Below are positions 55,505 to 64,000 of a DNA stretch of 64,000 bases, one piece after another (within the stretch, counting starts at the first letter, position 1; the number at the start of each line of letters is the position of its first letter). The DNA lies in NCBI RefSeq assembly GCF_022179385.1, contig NZ_BPQS01000004.1, positions 62,001 to 126,000 of the forward strand, written 5' to 3'. Source of the stretch: Methylobacterium longum. GTDB taxonomy: Bacteria > Pseudomonadota > Alphaproteobacteria > Rhizobiales > Beijerinckiaceae. The translations under genes were made by a program, and so were the position numbers. The notes beneath the pieces are model-generated. The model was not told the DNA's origin, searched no databases, and saw only the letters and a list, made by a program, of their open reading frames with translations.

Positions 55505-55944
55505 CTGCGGTCGCGCTCTAGCCCGGTCTGCCCGGCGCCCCGCCGCGGATGGCTGGACCGAGGAATTGATGTGACGGCTTCCGTTGCCAGGTGCCTGCCT
55601 ACCCCGCCTGTCCGGTGCGACCCGGCAGGACTTCAAGTCGCGGTCTCGGAGCCGCTTACGCGGCCGCCGCCACCGCAGCAAAGTTGTCGTTGGCAACTGT
55701 TGCAAAGGCCCGATAACGGCGGAACCATGCCGAGCGAAAGCTCAACCTTTACGCCCTCGTCGATCCTACTTCGCCCCCGCCGAAGCCCAGGCTTCCGATC
55801 ATGCGCCTTGCGGCAGCATGTCCTGGGCTCGGGTGGAGGCGCCGGGTACCGCCCCCGGGTCCGATAGGTTTATTGCGAAGAACGTTTATCGCCATAGCCG
55901 GCCTCGCGACCGGCACCCGAGATATAGAGGGGATCGGTCCGGTT
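55505..55944. other. Intergenic region upstream of the CPBP protease gene
   Basis: About 440 bases, less GC-rich in its second half (TTTATTGCGAAGAACGTTTA near 55868-55887; GATATAGAGG at 55921). That AT-rich stretch probably holds the promoter of the CPBP gene. If the CPBP frame starts at ATG 55801 instead of TTG 55945, part of this region is coding. I see no RNA gene. Confidence 0.4.
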
Positions 55945-56802
55945 TTGAAGCCCGATCGTGTCGCGCCGCCGCCTCATTTGAAGCCTCCGGGCGAGGCTGT
56001 TGCCGGAAGTGCGCAGTCGCGCGCGCCCGCCTCCGATCGCCGGGGCGTTCCCGGCCGCCTCTGGACGGCGACGTGGCAGCTCGGGGCCCTGGTGGCCCTC
56101 GTGGTCCTCTACCTCGGTGCCGCCAGCCTGCTCGCGCTGGTCGCCGTGCGGGTCGGGTTCGACCTGTGGAAGGGGATCGACCCGTTCCTGCCCCCGGAGC
56201 AGCGCCCGTTCATCGGCGCGGTGGAGCTCGCCCACCGGGCCTTCGCCATCGATGCCCTGCGCCAAGTCTTCCTCGCCGCCCTCGTGCTCGGCGGCGCGTG
56301 GTGGCAGGACCGGACCGGCTGGCGGCGGCGCCTCGCCCTGGACCGCGAGCGCCTGAACGGAATGCGGCCGGTCGCGCTGCTGGCGCTTCTGCTCGTCTGG
56401 CCGGTGCTGCACATCGCCTGGGTCACCGGCACGGCCGAGCTGTTCGGGGCGAGCTTCGGGCAGCACGTCCGGCTGTCGCCGTTCATGAGCCAGGCCGCGG
56501 TGGCGGCGTGGCTCGCCTACCTGGCGATCCTGGCTCCGGTGGCCGAGGAGCTGCTCCTGCGCGGCGAGGCCTTCGCCCGCGCGCAGGCCGCGGTGGGCCC
56601 CCTGGCGGCGATCCTGGTCACCGCCCTCATCTTCGCGGCCGCCCACGTCTCGTCCTGGGGGCTGGCCCGGCCGGTCTCGCTGCTGCCCCTGGCCCTGGCG
56701 CTCGGCTGGCTGCGCTGGCGCACCGGCCGGCTCTGGCCCGGCATCGCCCTGCACGGCTGGTCGAACCTCGCGTTGGTGACGTACCTGCTCTGGCCGGCCT
56801 GA
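55945..56802 (+). CDS. CPBP family intramembrane metalloprotease
   Basis: The frame is open from ATG 55801, but the first 48 residues read through an AT-richer promoter-like stretch. TTG 55945 with AGAGGGG at 55926-55932 gives a 285-residue protein and is my choice. About seven helices are visible. The CPBP motifs are present: motif 1 EELLLRGEAF (catalytic Glu-Glu and Arg), motif 2 AAAHVSSWG with His, and motif 3 HGWSNLAL. These membrane proteins are Abi/CAAX-type proteases; substrates here are unknown. Confidence 0.85.
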   Translation: MKPDRVAPPPHLKPPGEAVAGSAQSRAPASDRRGVPGRLWTATWQLGALVALVVLYLGAASLLALVAVRVGFDLWKGIDPFLPPEQRPFIGAVELAHRAFAIDALRQVFLAALVLGGAWWQDRTGWRRRLALDRERLNGMRPVALLALLLVWPVLHIAWVTGTAELFGASFGQHVRLSPFMSQAAVAAWLAYLAILAPVAEELLLRGEAFARAQAAVGPLAAILVTALIFAAAHVSSWGLARPVSLLPLALALGWLRWRTGRLWPGIALHGWSNLALVTYLLWPA

Positions 56803-56883
56803 GTCCGCCGCCGGGCGTGACGGCGGTGGACAGATGTCGGCGACGAACTTGCCGTGCGGGCCGCCGACGCGCAGGAATGGCCG

Positions 56884-57678
56884 ATGGACGCTTACCAGGA
56901 CCTGCTCCGGCGCATCCTCGACGAGGGCGCGGCCAAGGATGACCGCACCGGCACCGGGACGCTCTCGGTGTTCGGCCACCAGATGCGCTTCGACCTGTCG
57001 GCGGGCTTCCCGCTCGTCACGACGAAGCGGCTGCACCTGCGCTCGATCATCCACGAACTGCTCTGGTTCCTGGCCGGCGACACCAACGTGGCCGCCCTGC
57101 GGGCGAACGGGGTGACGATCTGGGACGAGTGGGCCGACGAACGCGGCGACCTCGGTCCGGTCTACGGCCGGCAGTGGCGGTCCTGGGAGAAGCCGGGCGG
57201 CGGCACCGTCGACCAGATCGCCTGGGTCCTCGACGAGATCCGGCGCAATCCCGATTCCCGTCGCCTGATCGTCTCGGCCTGGAATCCGGCCGATCTCGAC
57301 CGGATGGCGCTCGCCCCCTGCCACTGCCTGTTCCAGTTCTACGTGAGCGACGGCCGCCTCTCGTGCCAGCTCTACCAGCGCTCGGCCGACGCCTTCCTGG
57401 GCGTGCCGTTCAACATCGCGAGCTACGCGCTCCTGACCCACATGATCGCCCAGGTGACCGGTCTCGGGGTCGGCGACTTCGTCCACACCTTCGGCGACGC
57501 GCATCTCTACCGGAACCACATGGAGCAGACGCGCACCCTGCTGAGCCGGACCCCGCGTCCGTTGCCGCAACTGCGGCTCAATCCGGAGGTGCGCGACCTC
57601 TTCGCGTTCCGGTACGAGGATATCGTCATCAAGCAGTACGACCCGCACCCGGCCATCGCGGCCCCGGTGGCGGTATGA
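56884..57678 (+). CDS. thyA: Thymidylate synthase
   Basis: This 264-residue enzyme, the same length as E. coli ThyA, methylates dUMP to dTMP with methylene-tetrahydrofolate. The catalytic Cys146 is in [14 protein letters not shown]. The folate/dUMP-binding segments [31 protein letters not shown]-type and [18 protein letters not shown] are present. ATG 56884 was chosen because it aligns with the family start. It overlaps folA by four bases, and dihydrofolate produced here is recycled by DHFR. Confidence 0.97.
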   Translation: MDAYQDLLRRILDEGAAKDDRTGTGTLSVFGHQMRFDLSAGFPLVTTKRLHLRSIIHELLWFLAGDTNVAALRANGVTIWDEWADERGDLGPVYGRQWRSWEKPGGGTVDQIAWVLDEIRRNPDSRRLIVSAWNPADLDRMALAPCHCLFQFYVSDGRLSCQLYQRSADAFLGVPFNIASYALLTHMIAQVTGLGVGDFVHTFGDAHLYRNHMEQTRTLLSRTPRPLPQLRLNPEVRDLFAFRYEDIVIKQYDPHPAIAAPVAV

Positions 57679-58166
57679 CGCCGCGCGTGGCGCTGGTGGT
57701 GGCCGTCGCCCGCAACGGCGTGATCGGCCGCGACAACGGCCTTGCGTGGCACCTGTCCAGCGACCTGAAGCGGTTCAAGGCCCTGACCCTGGGCAAGCCG
57801 ATGCTGATGGGCCGGCGCACCTGGGACTCGATCGGCCGGCCGCTGCCGGGGCGCCGGACCCTGGTCCTCACCCGCGATCGCGGCTTCCGGGCCGAGGGCG
57901 CCGAGGTCGTCCACGGCTGGGACGCCGCGCTGGCCGCCACGTCCGGCGCGGAGCTGATGGTGGTCGGCGGCGCAGAGATCTACGCGCTGGCGCTCCCGCA
58001 CGCCGACCGCCTCCACCTCACCGAGGTCGAGGCCGAGCCGGACGGCGACGTGCGATTCCCCGACTTCGACCGGGCGCACTTCCGCGAGGCCTTCCGCGAG
58101 GCGCATCCGGCCGGCCCGCGCGACGAGCACGCCTTCACGTTCATCGACTGGGAGCGCGTGCGCTGA
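57675..58166 (+). CDS. folA: Dihydrofolate reductase
   Basis: This 163-residue enzyme reduces dihydrofolate to tetrahydrofolate with NADPH. It starts at ATG 57675 inside the thyA stop. The substrate-binding Asp30 is in [15 protein letters not shown], cofactor contacts appear in [16 protein letters not shown] and [13 protein letters not shown]. This fusion-like overlap with thyA is the usual alphaproteobacterial arrangement and links dTMP synthesis to folate recycling. Confidence 0.96.
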   Translation: MTPRVALVVAVARNGVIGRDNGLAWHLSSDLKRFKALTLGKPMLMGRRTWDSIGRPLPGRRTLVLTRDRGFRAEGAEVVHGWDAALAATSGAELMVVGGAEIYALALPHADRLHLTEVEAEPDGDVRFPDFDRAHFREAFREAHPAGPRDEHAFTFIDWERVR

Positions 58167-58445
58167 GGCGCGCCGCCGCGGTTGCCTTTGCCGCCCCGCG
58201 TGCCCACCTGCCAGCCTTGACAGCACGGGGCGCGCGCCCGCAGGTGCCTGTCGGGTGTGCGCTCGGGCGGAGCGCGCGTTTGGCGGGAAGATGCGTGCGC
58301 ACAGGCTCTTAGGCCATCGATCGGGCAGGGTCGCGCCGAGGCCGACCCGGCGGGTCGGGACTAGGTGGGCGAGCGTGGCCGTTCAGGCAGGGGGCGCGGG
58401 TCGGAAGCAGGACCGGGCGCGGACAGGCGGGAGACGACGGCTAGG

Positions 58446-59633
58446 ATGCCTTGGAGCAATCAGAGCGGCGGCGGGGGCCCTTGGGGCCGGCCCGGCGGCA
58501 ACGGCGGCGGTCCCTGGGGTGGTGGCGGCGGTGGCGGTGGCGGCAAGACGCCGCCCAACCTCGAGGACCTGCTCCGGCGTGGGCAGGACCGCCTGCGCAA
58601 CCTGATCCCGGGCGGCGGCGGTAGCGGCGGCTACGGTGGCGGCGGCTCGACCGGCCTCGGGGGCGGCCGCAGCGCGGCGGTGATCGCGTCCCTCGCCCTG
58701 GCGATCTGGCTCGCCACGGGCTTCTACACCGTCTACCCGCGGCAGGTCGGCATCGAGACGATCTTCGGCCGCTACATCGGCACCAAGGGCGAGGGCCTGC
58801 GCTACAACTTCCCCTACCCGATCGGCGGCGTGGTGAAGCCGGATGTCGGCTCCCAGAACTCGATCCAGATCGGCTTCCGCTCCGGCCCCGGCGGCCAGGG
58901 CCGCAACCGCGACGTTCCGGACGAGAGCCTGATCCTCACCGGCGACGAGAACATCGTCGATCTCGACTTCGAGGTGCAGTGGCGGATCAACCCGCTGAAG
59001 GCCTCCGACTTCGTGTTCAACCTCCAGAATCCGGAGGGCACCATCAAGGCGATCTCCGAGAGCGCGATGCGCGAGGTGATCGGCCGCCGCAACATCCAGG
59101 CGATCCTGACCAACGAGCAGTCGAGCATCGCCCAGGAGGTCAAGGAGATGGTCCAGAAGGCGCTCGACGAGTACGGCGCCGGCGTGCGCATCGAGGTGGT
59201 GCAGCTCGTCTCGGTCAACCCGCCGCCGGAGGTGCGCCCCGCCTTCATCGACGTGAACGCCGCCCAGCAGGACGCCGACACGGCGCAGAACGAGGCCAAG
59301 ACCTACGCCAGCCGCGAGGTGCCGCAGGCCCGGGGTAAGGCCTCCCAGATCGTCCAGCAGGCCGAAGCCTACCGGACCAAGGCGACCGCCGACGCCACCG
59401 GCCAGGCGGCGCGCTTCAGCGAGGTCTACGCCTCCTACAAGGCCGCCCCGGCGATCAGCCGCGAACGGATCTTCCTGGAGACGATGGAGAAGGTTCTGGG
59501 CTCCGTGAACAAGGTGATCATCGACCAGAACGGGACGCAGCCCGGGACGGCTGCGGCGGCCGGCGTGCTGCCGGTGCTGCCGCTCTCCGAGTTCGGCCCC
59601 CGCGCCCAGACCCAGACGGGAGCCGCCCGATGA
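58446..59633 (+). CDS. hflK: FtsH protease modulator HflK
   Basis: This 395-residue protein starts at ATG 58446. A Gly/Pro-rich cytoplasmic N-terminus (GGGGPWGRPGGNGGGPWG) is followed by one transmembrane helix (AAVIASLALAIWLATGFYTV) and a periplasmic SPFH/band-7 domain. The coiled-coil after it is charged (AAQQDADTAQNEAKTYASRE). HflK and HflC form a large membrane cage around FtsH and limit its access to membrane substrates. The next gene overlaps by four bases (ATGA). Confidence 0.95.
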   Translation: MPWSNQSGGGGPWGRPGGNGGGPWGGGGGGGGGKTPPNLEDLLRRGQDRLRNLIPGGGGSGGYGGGGSTGLGGGRSAAVIASLALAIWLATGFYTVYPRQVGIETIFGRYIGTKGEGLRYNFPYPIGGVVKPDVGSQNSIQIGFRSGPGGQGRNRDVPDESLILTGDENIVDLDFEVQWRINPLKASDFVFNLQNPEGTIKAISESAMREVIGRRNIQAILTNEQSSIAQEVKEMVQKALDEYGAGVRIEVVQLVSVNPPPEVRPAFIDVNAAQQDADTAQNEAKTYASREVPQARGKASQIVQQAEAYRTKATADATGQAARFSEVYASYKAAPAISRERIFLETMEKVLGSVNKVIIDQNGTQPGTAAAAGVLPVLPLSEFGPRAQTQTGAAR

Positions 59634-60601
59634 AACAGGCTCTTCGCACCGGCCTGATCGCCGTCGCGGCGATCGTCGCGATCGGGCTCTACGCCTCGAT
59701 CTTCACCGTCGGCCAGATGCAGCAGGCCCTGGTCCTGCAGTTCGGCCGCGTCCGCGCCGTGCTCAACGCCACCGGCGAGGAGAAGCCCGGCCTCTACTTC
59801 AAGATCCCGTTCATGGAGAACGTGGTCATCTTCGACAAGCGGGTGCTCGACCTCGACCTGCCGGTCCAGACGGTACTCACCGCCGACCGGCAGAACCTGG
59901 AGGTGGACGCCTTTGCCCGGTACCGGATCCTCGATCCGCTGCGCTTCTATCAAGCGGTCGGCAACAAGGAGCTGGCGAACCAGCGCCTGGCGAGCTTCAC
60001 CAATTCCGGGCTGCGCAACGTGCTGGCCCGCTCGACCCGCGACGCCATCGTCAAGACGGATCGCGGTCAGCTGATGCACCAGATCCAGGAGGACGTGAAC
60101 CGGCAGGCCAAGGCGCTCGGCATCGAGATCGTGGACCTGCGCATGACCCGGGTCGATCTGCCCGCACAGAACTCGGCCGCAGTCTACAAGCGGATGAAGA
60201 CCGAGCGCGAGCGCGAGGCGGCCGACATCCGCGCCAACGGCGACCAGATCGCCGCCACGATCCGCGCCAAGGCCGACCGGGAGGTGACGGTGATCCTGGC
60301 CGAGGCGACGCAGAAATCCGAGCAGCTGCGCGGCCAGGGCGACGCCGACAAGAACCGGATCCTCGCGGAGGCGTTCGGCCAGGATGCGGACTTCTTCAGC
60401 TTCTACCGCTCCATGCAGGCCTACGAGGTGGGGCTGAAGGGATCGGATACGCGCCTGGTGATCAGCCCGAGTTCGGACTTCTTCCGCTACTTCAGCGATC
60501 CGCAGGGCCGGGCGGCGGCCTCTTCGGCGGCCCCCCGCAACCCGCGCGGACCCGCGGATCCGAGCGCGACCACCGGTTCGACGACCGGGGCGGCGCGCTG
60601 A
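59630..60601 (+). CDS. hflC: FtsH protease modulator HflC
   Basis: This 323-residue partner of HflK has one N-terminal helix (LIAVAAIVAIGLYASIFTV), the SPFH domain (QALVLQFGRVRAV, YRILDPLRFYQAVG) and a coiled-coil with ERERE-AADIRANGDQ. The C-terminal tail is Pro/Ala-rich. It lies directly after hflK with a four-base overlap and before degP by about 100 bases, as in most alphaproteobacteria. Confidence 0.95.
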   Translation: MKQALRTGLIAVAAIVAIGLYASIFTVGQMQQALVLQFGRVRAVLNATGEEKPGLYFKIPFMENVVIFDKRVLDLDLPVQTVLTADRQNLEVDAFARYRILDPLRFYQAVGNKELANQRLASFTNSGLRNVLARSTRDAIVKTDRGQLMHQIQEDVNRQAKALGIEIVDLRMTRVDLPAQNSAAVYKRMKTEREREAADIRANGDQIAATIRAKADREVTVILAEATQKSEQLRGQGDADKNRILAEAFGQDADFFSFYRSMQAYEVGLKGSDTRLVISPSSDFFRYFSDPQGRAAASSAAPRNPRGPADPSATTGSTTGAAR

Positions 60602-60701
60602 TCGACCGCGTGTTGGCGCCATGGCGCCGGCGGACTACCTTGCGCGACAATGAGCGGGCCCCGATCTCGGATCGCGGGCCCGTAAATCGGGAGACGCGTT
60701 C

Positions 60702-62267
60702 TTGAAGAGGTCGATCATGTACCCCGTCGCGAGCGCCCCTGGGGCGCCCATCGGCCGCGCCAAGGCGCAACCCCGCTCCCGCGCCCGCGCGCTGATGGCC
60801 TCGATCCTGGTCGGCGCGTCCGTGGCCACCGCCGCCCTGCCGGTTCCGGCCTTCGCCAAGGGGCCGGCCTCCCTGGCCGACCTCGCCGATCAGGTCACCG
60901 ACGCGGTGGTGAACATCTCGGCCTCCACGACGGTCGAGGCGCGCAGCAGCCGCGCCGGGCCGCAGGTCCCCCCGGGTACGCCCTTCGAGGATCTGTTCGA
61001 GGAGTTCTTCAACCGTCGCGGCGGCCGCGGCGGTGGCGGTGGCGGAGAGCGGGGCGAGAGCGACGCGCCGCGCCAGCAGCGCAAGTCCAATTCCCTGGGC
61101 TCCGGCTTCATCATCGATGCCTCCGGCATCGTGGTGACCAACAACCACGTTATCGGCGACGCGAACGACATCCAGGTCATCCTGCACGACGGCACCAAGC
61201 TGAAGGCCGAGATCGTCGGCAAGGATCCGAAGATCGACCTCGCGGTGCTGCGGGTGAAGCCGACGGCCGAGCGGCCCCTGAAGGCCGTGCCGTTCGGCGA
61301 TTCCGACAAGATGCGGCCGGGCGACTGGGTCATCGCCATCGGCAACCCGTTCGGGCTCGGCGGCTCGGTCTCGGCCGGCATCGTCTCGGCCCGGGGCCGG
61401 AACATCGAGTCCGGACCGTACGACAACTACATTCAGACCGACGCGGCCATCAACAAGGGCAATTCGGGCGGTCCGCTGTTCAACATGGACGGTGAGGTGA
61501 TCGGCATCAACACCGCCATCCTGTCGCCCACCGGCGGCTCGGTGGGCATCGGCTTCGCGGTGCCGTCGGGGACGGCCAAGCCCGTGATCGACCAGCTCCG
61601 CGACTTCGGCGAGGTTCGCCGGGGCTGGCTCGGCGTGCGCATCCAGAACGTCGATGACGCCACCGCGGAGGCCCTCAACCTGAAGGGTGGGCCGCGGGGG
61701 GCCCTGGTGGCCGGCGTCGACGAGAAGGGCCCGGCTAAGACCGCCGGCATCGAGGTCGGCGACGTGATCCTGAAGTTCAACGGCGCCCCCGTGAAGGCCT
61801 CGGGCGACCTGCCGCGCATCGTCGCCTCCACGCCGGTCGGCCAGAAGGTCGACGTGGTCGTCATGCGCAAGGGCGAGGAGGTGACGAAGCCCGTCACCCT
61901 CGGCCGTCTGGAGGACGGCGACAAGCCCCAGCTCGCCAACCTGCGCCAGCCGGAGCCCGAGAGCGCGACCCGTCAGGCGCTCGGTCTCAACCTCTCCGGC
62001 ATGACCGACGACCTGCGCAAGAAGTACTCGATCAAGGACACCGTGAAGGGCGTGGTCGTGACCCGCGTCGATCCGAACTCGACGGCGGCCGACAAGCGGA
62101 TCCAGCCCGGCGAGGTGATCGTCGAGGTCGGCCAGGAGGCGGTCAACACTCCGGCGGACGTGACCAAGCGGGTCGACACCCTGAAGAAGGACGGCCGCAA
62201 GTCGGTCCTCTTGCTGGTGGCGGGCGCCACGGGCGACGTGCGCTTCGTGGCGATCGGGCTGGACTGA
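60702..62267 (+). CDS. degP: Do/HtrA family serine protease (DegP/MucD-like)
   Basis: This 521-residue periplasmic protease-chaperone starts at TTG 60702 (GGGAG at 60690-60694) or ATG 60717 (AGAGG at 60706-60710); both keep the signal peptide ending PAFAKG. The trypsin-like triad is His149 (TNNHVIGDA), Asp179 (DPKIDLAVLRV) and Ser255 (NKGNSGGPLFN), counted from the TTG. A Gly-rich LA-loop insertion (RRGGRGGGGGGERGES) lies before the catalytic core. Two PDZ domains follow (GVRIQNVDDATAE and GVVVTRVDPNSTAAD). It degrades misfolded envelope proteins and follows hflKC, a conserved order. Confidence 0.96.
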   Translation: MKRSIMYPVASAPGAPIGRAKAQPRSRARALMASILVGASVATAALPVPAFAKGPASLADLADQVTDAVVNISASTTVEARSSRAGPQVPPGTPFEDLFEEFFNRRGGRGGGGGGERGESDAPRQQRKSNSLGSGFIIDASGIVVTNNHVIGDANDIQVILHDGTKLKAEIVGKDPKIDLAVLRVKPTAERPLKAVPFGDSDKMRPGDWVIAIGNPFGLGGSVSAGIVSARGRNIESGPYDNYIQTDAAINKGNSGGPLFNMDGEVIGINTAILSPTGGSVGIGFAVPSGTAKPVIDQLRDFGEVRRGWLGVRIQNVDDATAEALNLKGGPRGALVAGVDEKGPAKTAGIEVGDVILKFNGAPVKASGDLPRIVASTPVGQKVDVVVMRKGEEVTKPVTLGRLEDGDKPQLANLRQPEPESATRQALGLNLSGMTDDLRKKYSIKDTVKGVVVTRVDPNSTAADKRIQPGEVIVEVGQEAVNTPADVTKRVDTLKKDGRKSVLLLVAGATGDVRFVAIGLD

Positions 62268-62290
62268 GTGCCGTCAGGCGCGCGATCGAG

Positions 62291-62322
62291 GGCCGTCGCT
62301 TCGCGGGGAGCGGCGGCCTTTC
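62291..62322 (+). terminator. Rho-independent terminator after degP
   Basis: GGCCGTCGCT (62291-62300) pairs with AGCGGCGGCC (62309-62318) over ten bases (one G-T), loop of eight, followed by TTTCCTG. It lies 24 bases past the degP stop. Confidence 0.65.
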
Positions 62323-62410
62323 CTGTGTTCAGGGCACGCCGCCTGGACGCGGCGCCACGGGGCGGCATACGGGTGCCGCGGGTCGGTGCGGCTCGGACGA
62401 TCCGCGATCC

Positions 62411-62746
62411 GTGACGGCCGTCGCCTTCGATACCCCGAAATTCGCCCCCGCCCCGGTGAGAAGGCGAGGCTGCCGCCCGGGCCGGACGAGGGCTTGGCCG
62501 ACGCGCAAGTGGATGTCGCCGACTGCCCTCCCGCTACGATGGCCCACATCCGCGATGTTCAGGTCGACACGGGCATCTCGACACGTGCAGATCGACATCC
62601 GGATCGTGTGGAGCGACATCGAGGCCGTGAAAGGCGCCGGCGCCTCCGCGGAGGACGAGACGGTGGGCTGGCTCATGGGGACGCACGGCCGTCAGACCCG
62701 GGCGGTTCCGGGGGCGGTCATCGCCCCGCCTCGCCCCCTGCGCTGA
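62411..62746 (+). pseudogene. Decayed DUF1640 (CCDC90-like) coiled-coil gene
   Basis: The start reads VTAVAFDTPKFA, the exact opening style of DUF1640 proteins. The expected next part, EKARLPPGPDEGLADAQVDV then ATMAHIRDVQVDTGIST, is present but in another frame from about 62460 to 62590. The original frame then resumes with IDIRIVWSDIEAVKGA and TVGWLMGTHGRQT to the TGA at 62744-62746. Two compensating frameshifts therefore break a gene of about 110 codons. Intact members are small membrane-anchored coiled-coil proteins, common in multiple copies in this group. The call rests on reading frames together, and I am fairly confident. Confidence 0.6.
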
Positions 62747-62750
62747 GCGC

Positions 62751-63644
62751 TCACCCCACGAACTCCGCCGCCGCGTAGCCCTGCAGGTACAGGAGCGCGG
62801 TGAGGTCGCTGTGCTCGACCCGGACCCGCGCCGCGGCCGCGACCGCGGGCTTCGCCCGGAACGCCACGCCGAGGCCGGCCTCGCTCAGCATGTCGAGATC
62901 GTTGGCCCCGTCGCCCACCGCGAGGGTCTCGGCGGCCCCGAGGCCCAATTGGCCGCGCAGGGCGATCAGCGTCGCGCGCTTCTCGGCCTTCCCGACGATC
63001 GGGGACTCGACGACTCCGGTGAGCCGCCCGTTCGCCACGCCGAGCACGTTGGACCGGTGCTCGTCGAAGCCAATCATCGCGGCGATCGGGCCGGTGAAGA
63101 CGGTGAAGCCGCCCGAGACCAGGCAGGTATGGGCGCCGTGCGCCCGCATCGTCCGCACCAGCGTGCGGCCGCCCGGGGTCAGGGTCAGGTGCTCGGCGAT
63201 CAGTCCGTCGACCGCGCCGACCGGGATGTCCTTCAGGAGCGCCACGCGCTCGCGCAGGGCCGGCTCGAAGGCGATCTCGCCGCGCATCGCCCGCTCGGTG
63301 ATCGCCGCGACATGGTCCTTGAGGCCGAGCGTCCCGGCGAGCTCGTCGATGCATTCCTGCTCGATCATGGTGGAATCCATGTCGGCCAGGAACAGGCGCT
63401 TGCGCCGGTGCGCGTCGGCGGGAAGCACCGCGAGATCGACCGGCTCGCCCGCGAGGGCCGTGCGCAGCCTCTCCGCGAGGGACGCCGCCGCGGCGGGCTC
63501 GCCCGGCACCAGCAGCTCGGCGGCGACTTCCCCGTGCAGGATCCGGGGCTGATGCTCCGTCCGCAGCACGGCGCGGGACTCGGCCAGGACCGCGTCGGTG
63601 ATGGACGGCCGATCCGGGTTTGCTATCAGGACCGCGACCAGCAT
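62751..63644 (-). CDS. serB: Phosphoserine phosphatase
   Basis: This 297-residue HAD-family enzyme makes serine from phosphoserine. The N-terminal 80 residues are ACT-like ([20 protein letters not shown]), then the catalytic core has [14 protein letters not shown] (Asp88 and Asp90), motif [11 protein letters not shown] and motif [14 protein letters not shown]. It is divergent from miaA with 14 bases between starts, a conserved arrangement in Hyphomicrobiales. It is cytoplasmic. Confidence 0.96.
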   Translation of the reverse strand: MLVAVLIANPDRPSITDAVLAESRAVLRTEHQPRILHGEVAAELLVPGEPAAAASLAERLRTALAGEPVDLAVLPADAHRRKRLFLADMDSTMIEQECIDELAGTLGLKDHVAAITERAMRGEIAFEPALRERVALLKDIPVGAVDGLIAEHLTLTPGGRTLVRTMRAHGAHTCLVSGGFTVFTGPIAAMIGFDEHRSNVLGVANGRLTGVVESPIVGKAEKRATLIALRGQLGLGAAETLAVGDGANDLDMLSEAGLGVAFRAKPAVAAAARVRVEHSDLTALLYLQGYAAAEFVG

Positions 63645-63658
63645 CGTGGAGGTACGCC

Positions 63659-64000
63659 TTGCCAGACCGGGAGGAGGCCGGGGGGCGCCCGGCCGCGATC
63701 CTCATCGCAGGGCCCACCGCGTCGGGCAAGTCGGCGCTCGCCGCGCGGCTGGCCCGACGGCACGAGGGCGTGGTGATCAACACCGATTCGATGCAGGTCT
63801 ACGCGGACCTGCGCCGCCTGACCGCCCGGCCCGACCCGGACGAGGAGGCGCGGGTGCCCCACAGGCTCTATGGCCATGTCGACGGCGCCGTGAACTACTC
63901 CGTGGGGCATTTCTCGCGGGACGCGGCGGCGCTGCTGGGGACGCTCGGCGGGCGCTTGCCGGTCTTCGTGGGCGGCACGGGCCTGTATTTCCGGGCGCTG
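63659..64000 (+). CDS. miaA: tRNA dimethylallyltransferase (3' end outside window)
   Basis: The first 114 codons are visible; TTG 63659 has GGAGG at 63648-63652 and is the likely start. The P-loop GPTASGKS covers residues 18-25, followed by the typical [20 protein letters not shown] and [18 protein letters not shown], then [13 protein letters not shown] at the window edge. MiaA adds a dimethylallyl group to A37 of tRNAs reading UNN codons. It is divergent from serB. Confidence 0.95.
   Translation, partial: MPDREEAGGRPAAILIAGPTASGKSALAARLARRHEGVVINTDSMQVYADLRRLTARPDPDEEARVPHRLYGHVDGAVNYSVGHFSRDAAALLGTLGGRLPVFVGGTGLYFRAL

Overview
The window is about 70% GC, densely coded and uses few AT-ending codons. 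Gene content and order point to an alphaproteobacterium of the Hyphomicrobiales (Rhizobiales), most likely Methylobacterium or a close relative. This assignment rests on protein families and synteny read by eye, not on a database search. Blocks typical of the order are XRE regulator-metK-trmB, tlpA divergent from argH, sspB / fumC / DUF4169 / RHH, thyA-folA-hflK-hflC-degP, and serB divergent from miaA. No insertion sequence, prophage, CRISPR array, rRNA or replication origin was recognised.

Layout. 1-3.2 kb: a partial GNAT acetyltransferase, a beta-barrel outer membrane protein, a DUF4126 membrane protein, an L,D-transpeptidase and a small secreted protein. 3.2-7.8 kb: a two-gene RND efflux pump (adaptor and HAE1 permease, no outer membrane channel). 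8.1-13.6 kb: a complete five-gene dipeptide/oligopeptide ABC importer with overlapping genes. 13.8-18.1 kb: small secreted proteins (one frameshifted), a MEKHLA/PAS protein, a yellow/MRJP-like protein and an orphan ParA-like ATPase. 18.1-23.5 kb: an M20 dipeptidase and a three-subunit molybdenum aldehyde oxidoreductase of the PaoABC type. 23.5-27.5 kb: a parS-like palindrome, a half-size EamA protein, a GST, an M48 lipoprotein protease and an SNase-like protein.

27.6-31 kb: a tRNA-Arg(CCU) gene split by a 254-nt group I intron, then XRE-metK-trmB with a strongly structured RNA leader before metK. 31-38 kb: an HWE histidine kinase, a Pro/Ser-rich membrane protein, sodB, a hairpin-rich intergenic cluster, murJ and a haloacid dehalogenase. 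38-45 kb: a NodU-like carbamoyltransferase, nhaA, tlpA, argH and an IalB-family protein. 45-51.5 kb: a small gene preceded by a candidate leader peptide and hairpin, HAD phosphatase, short LOV photoreceptor, msrA, mepA, a PRC-barrel gene with an apparent homopolymer frameshift, a ParB-like protein and small RHH and DUF4169 genes. 51.5-64 kb: fumC, a cytochrome P450, sspB, a CPBP protease, thyA-folA, hflK-hflC-degP, a decayed DUF1640 gene, serB and the start of miaA.

The genes are mostly housekeeping: methionine/SAM and folate supply, envelope quality control, peptide uptake and drug efflux. Accessory genes sit among them. The most notable non-coding signals are the self-splicing intron in tRNA-Arg(CCU), the metK leader RNA, the uORF plus hairpin near 45.5 kb, and three broken or apparently broken genes, two of them at homopolymers.
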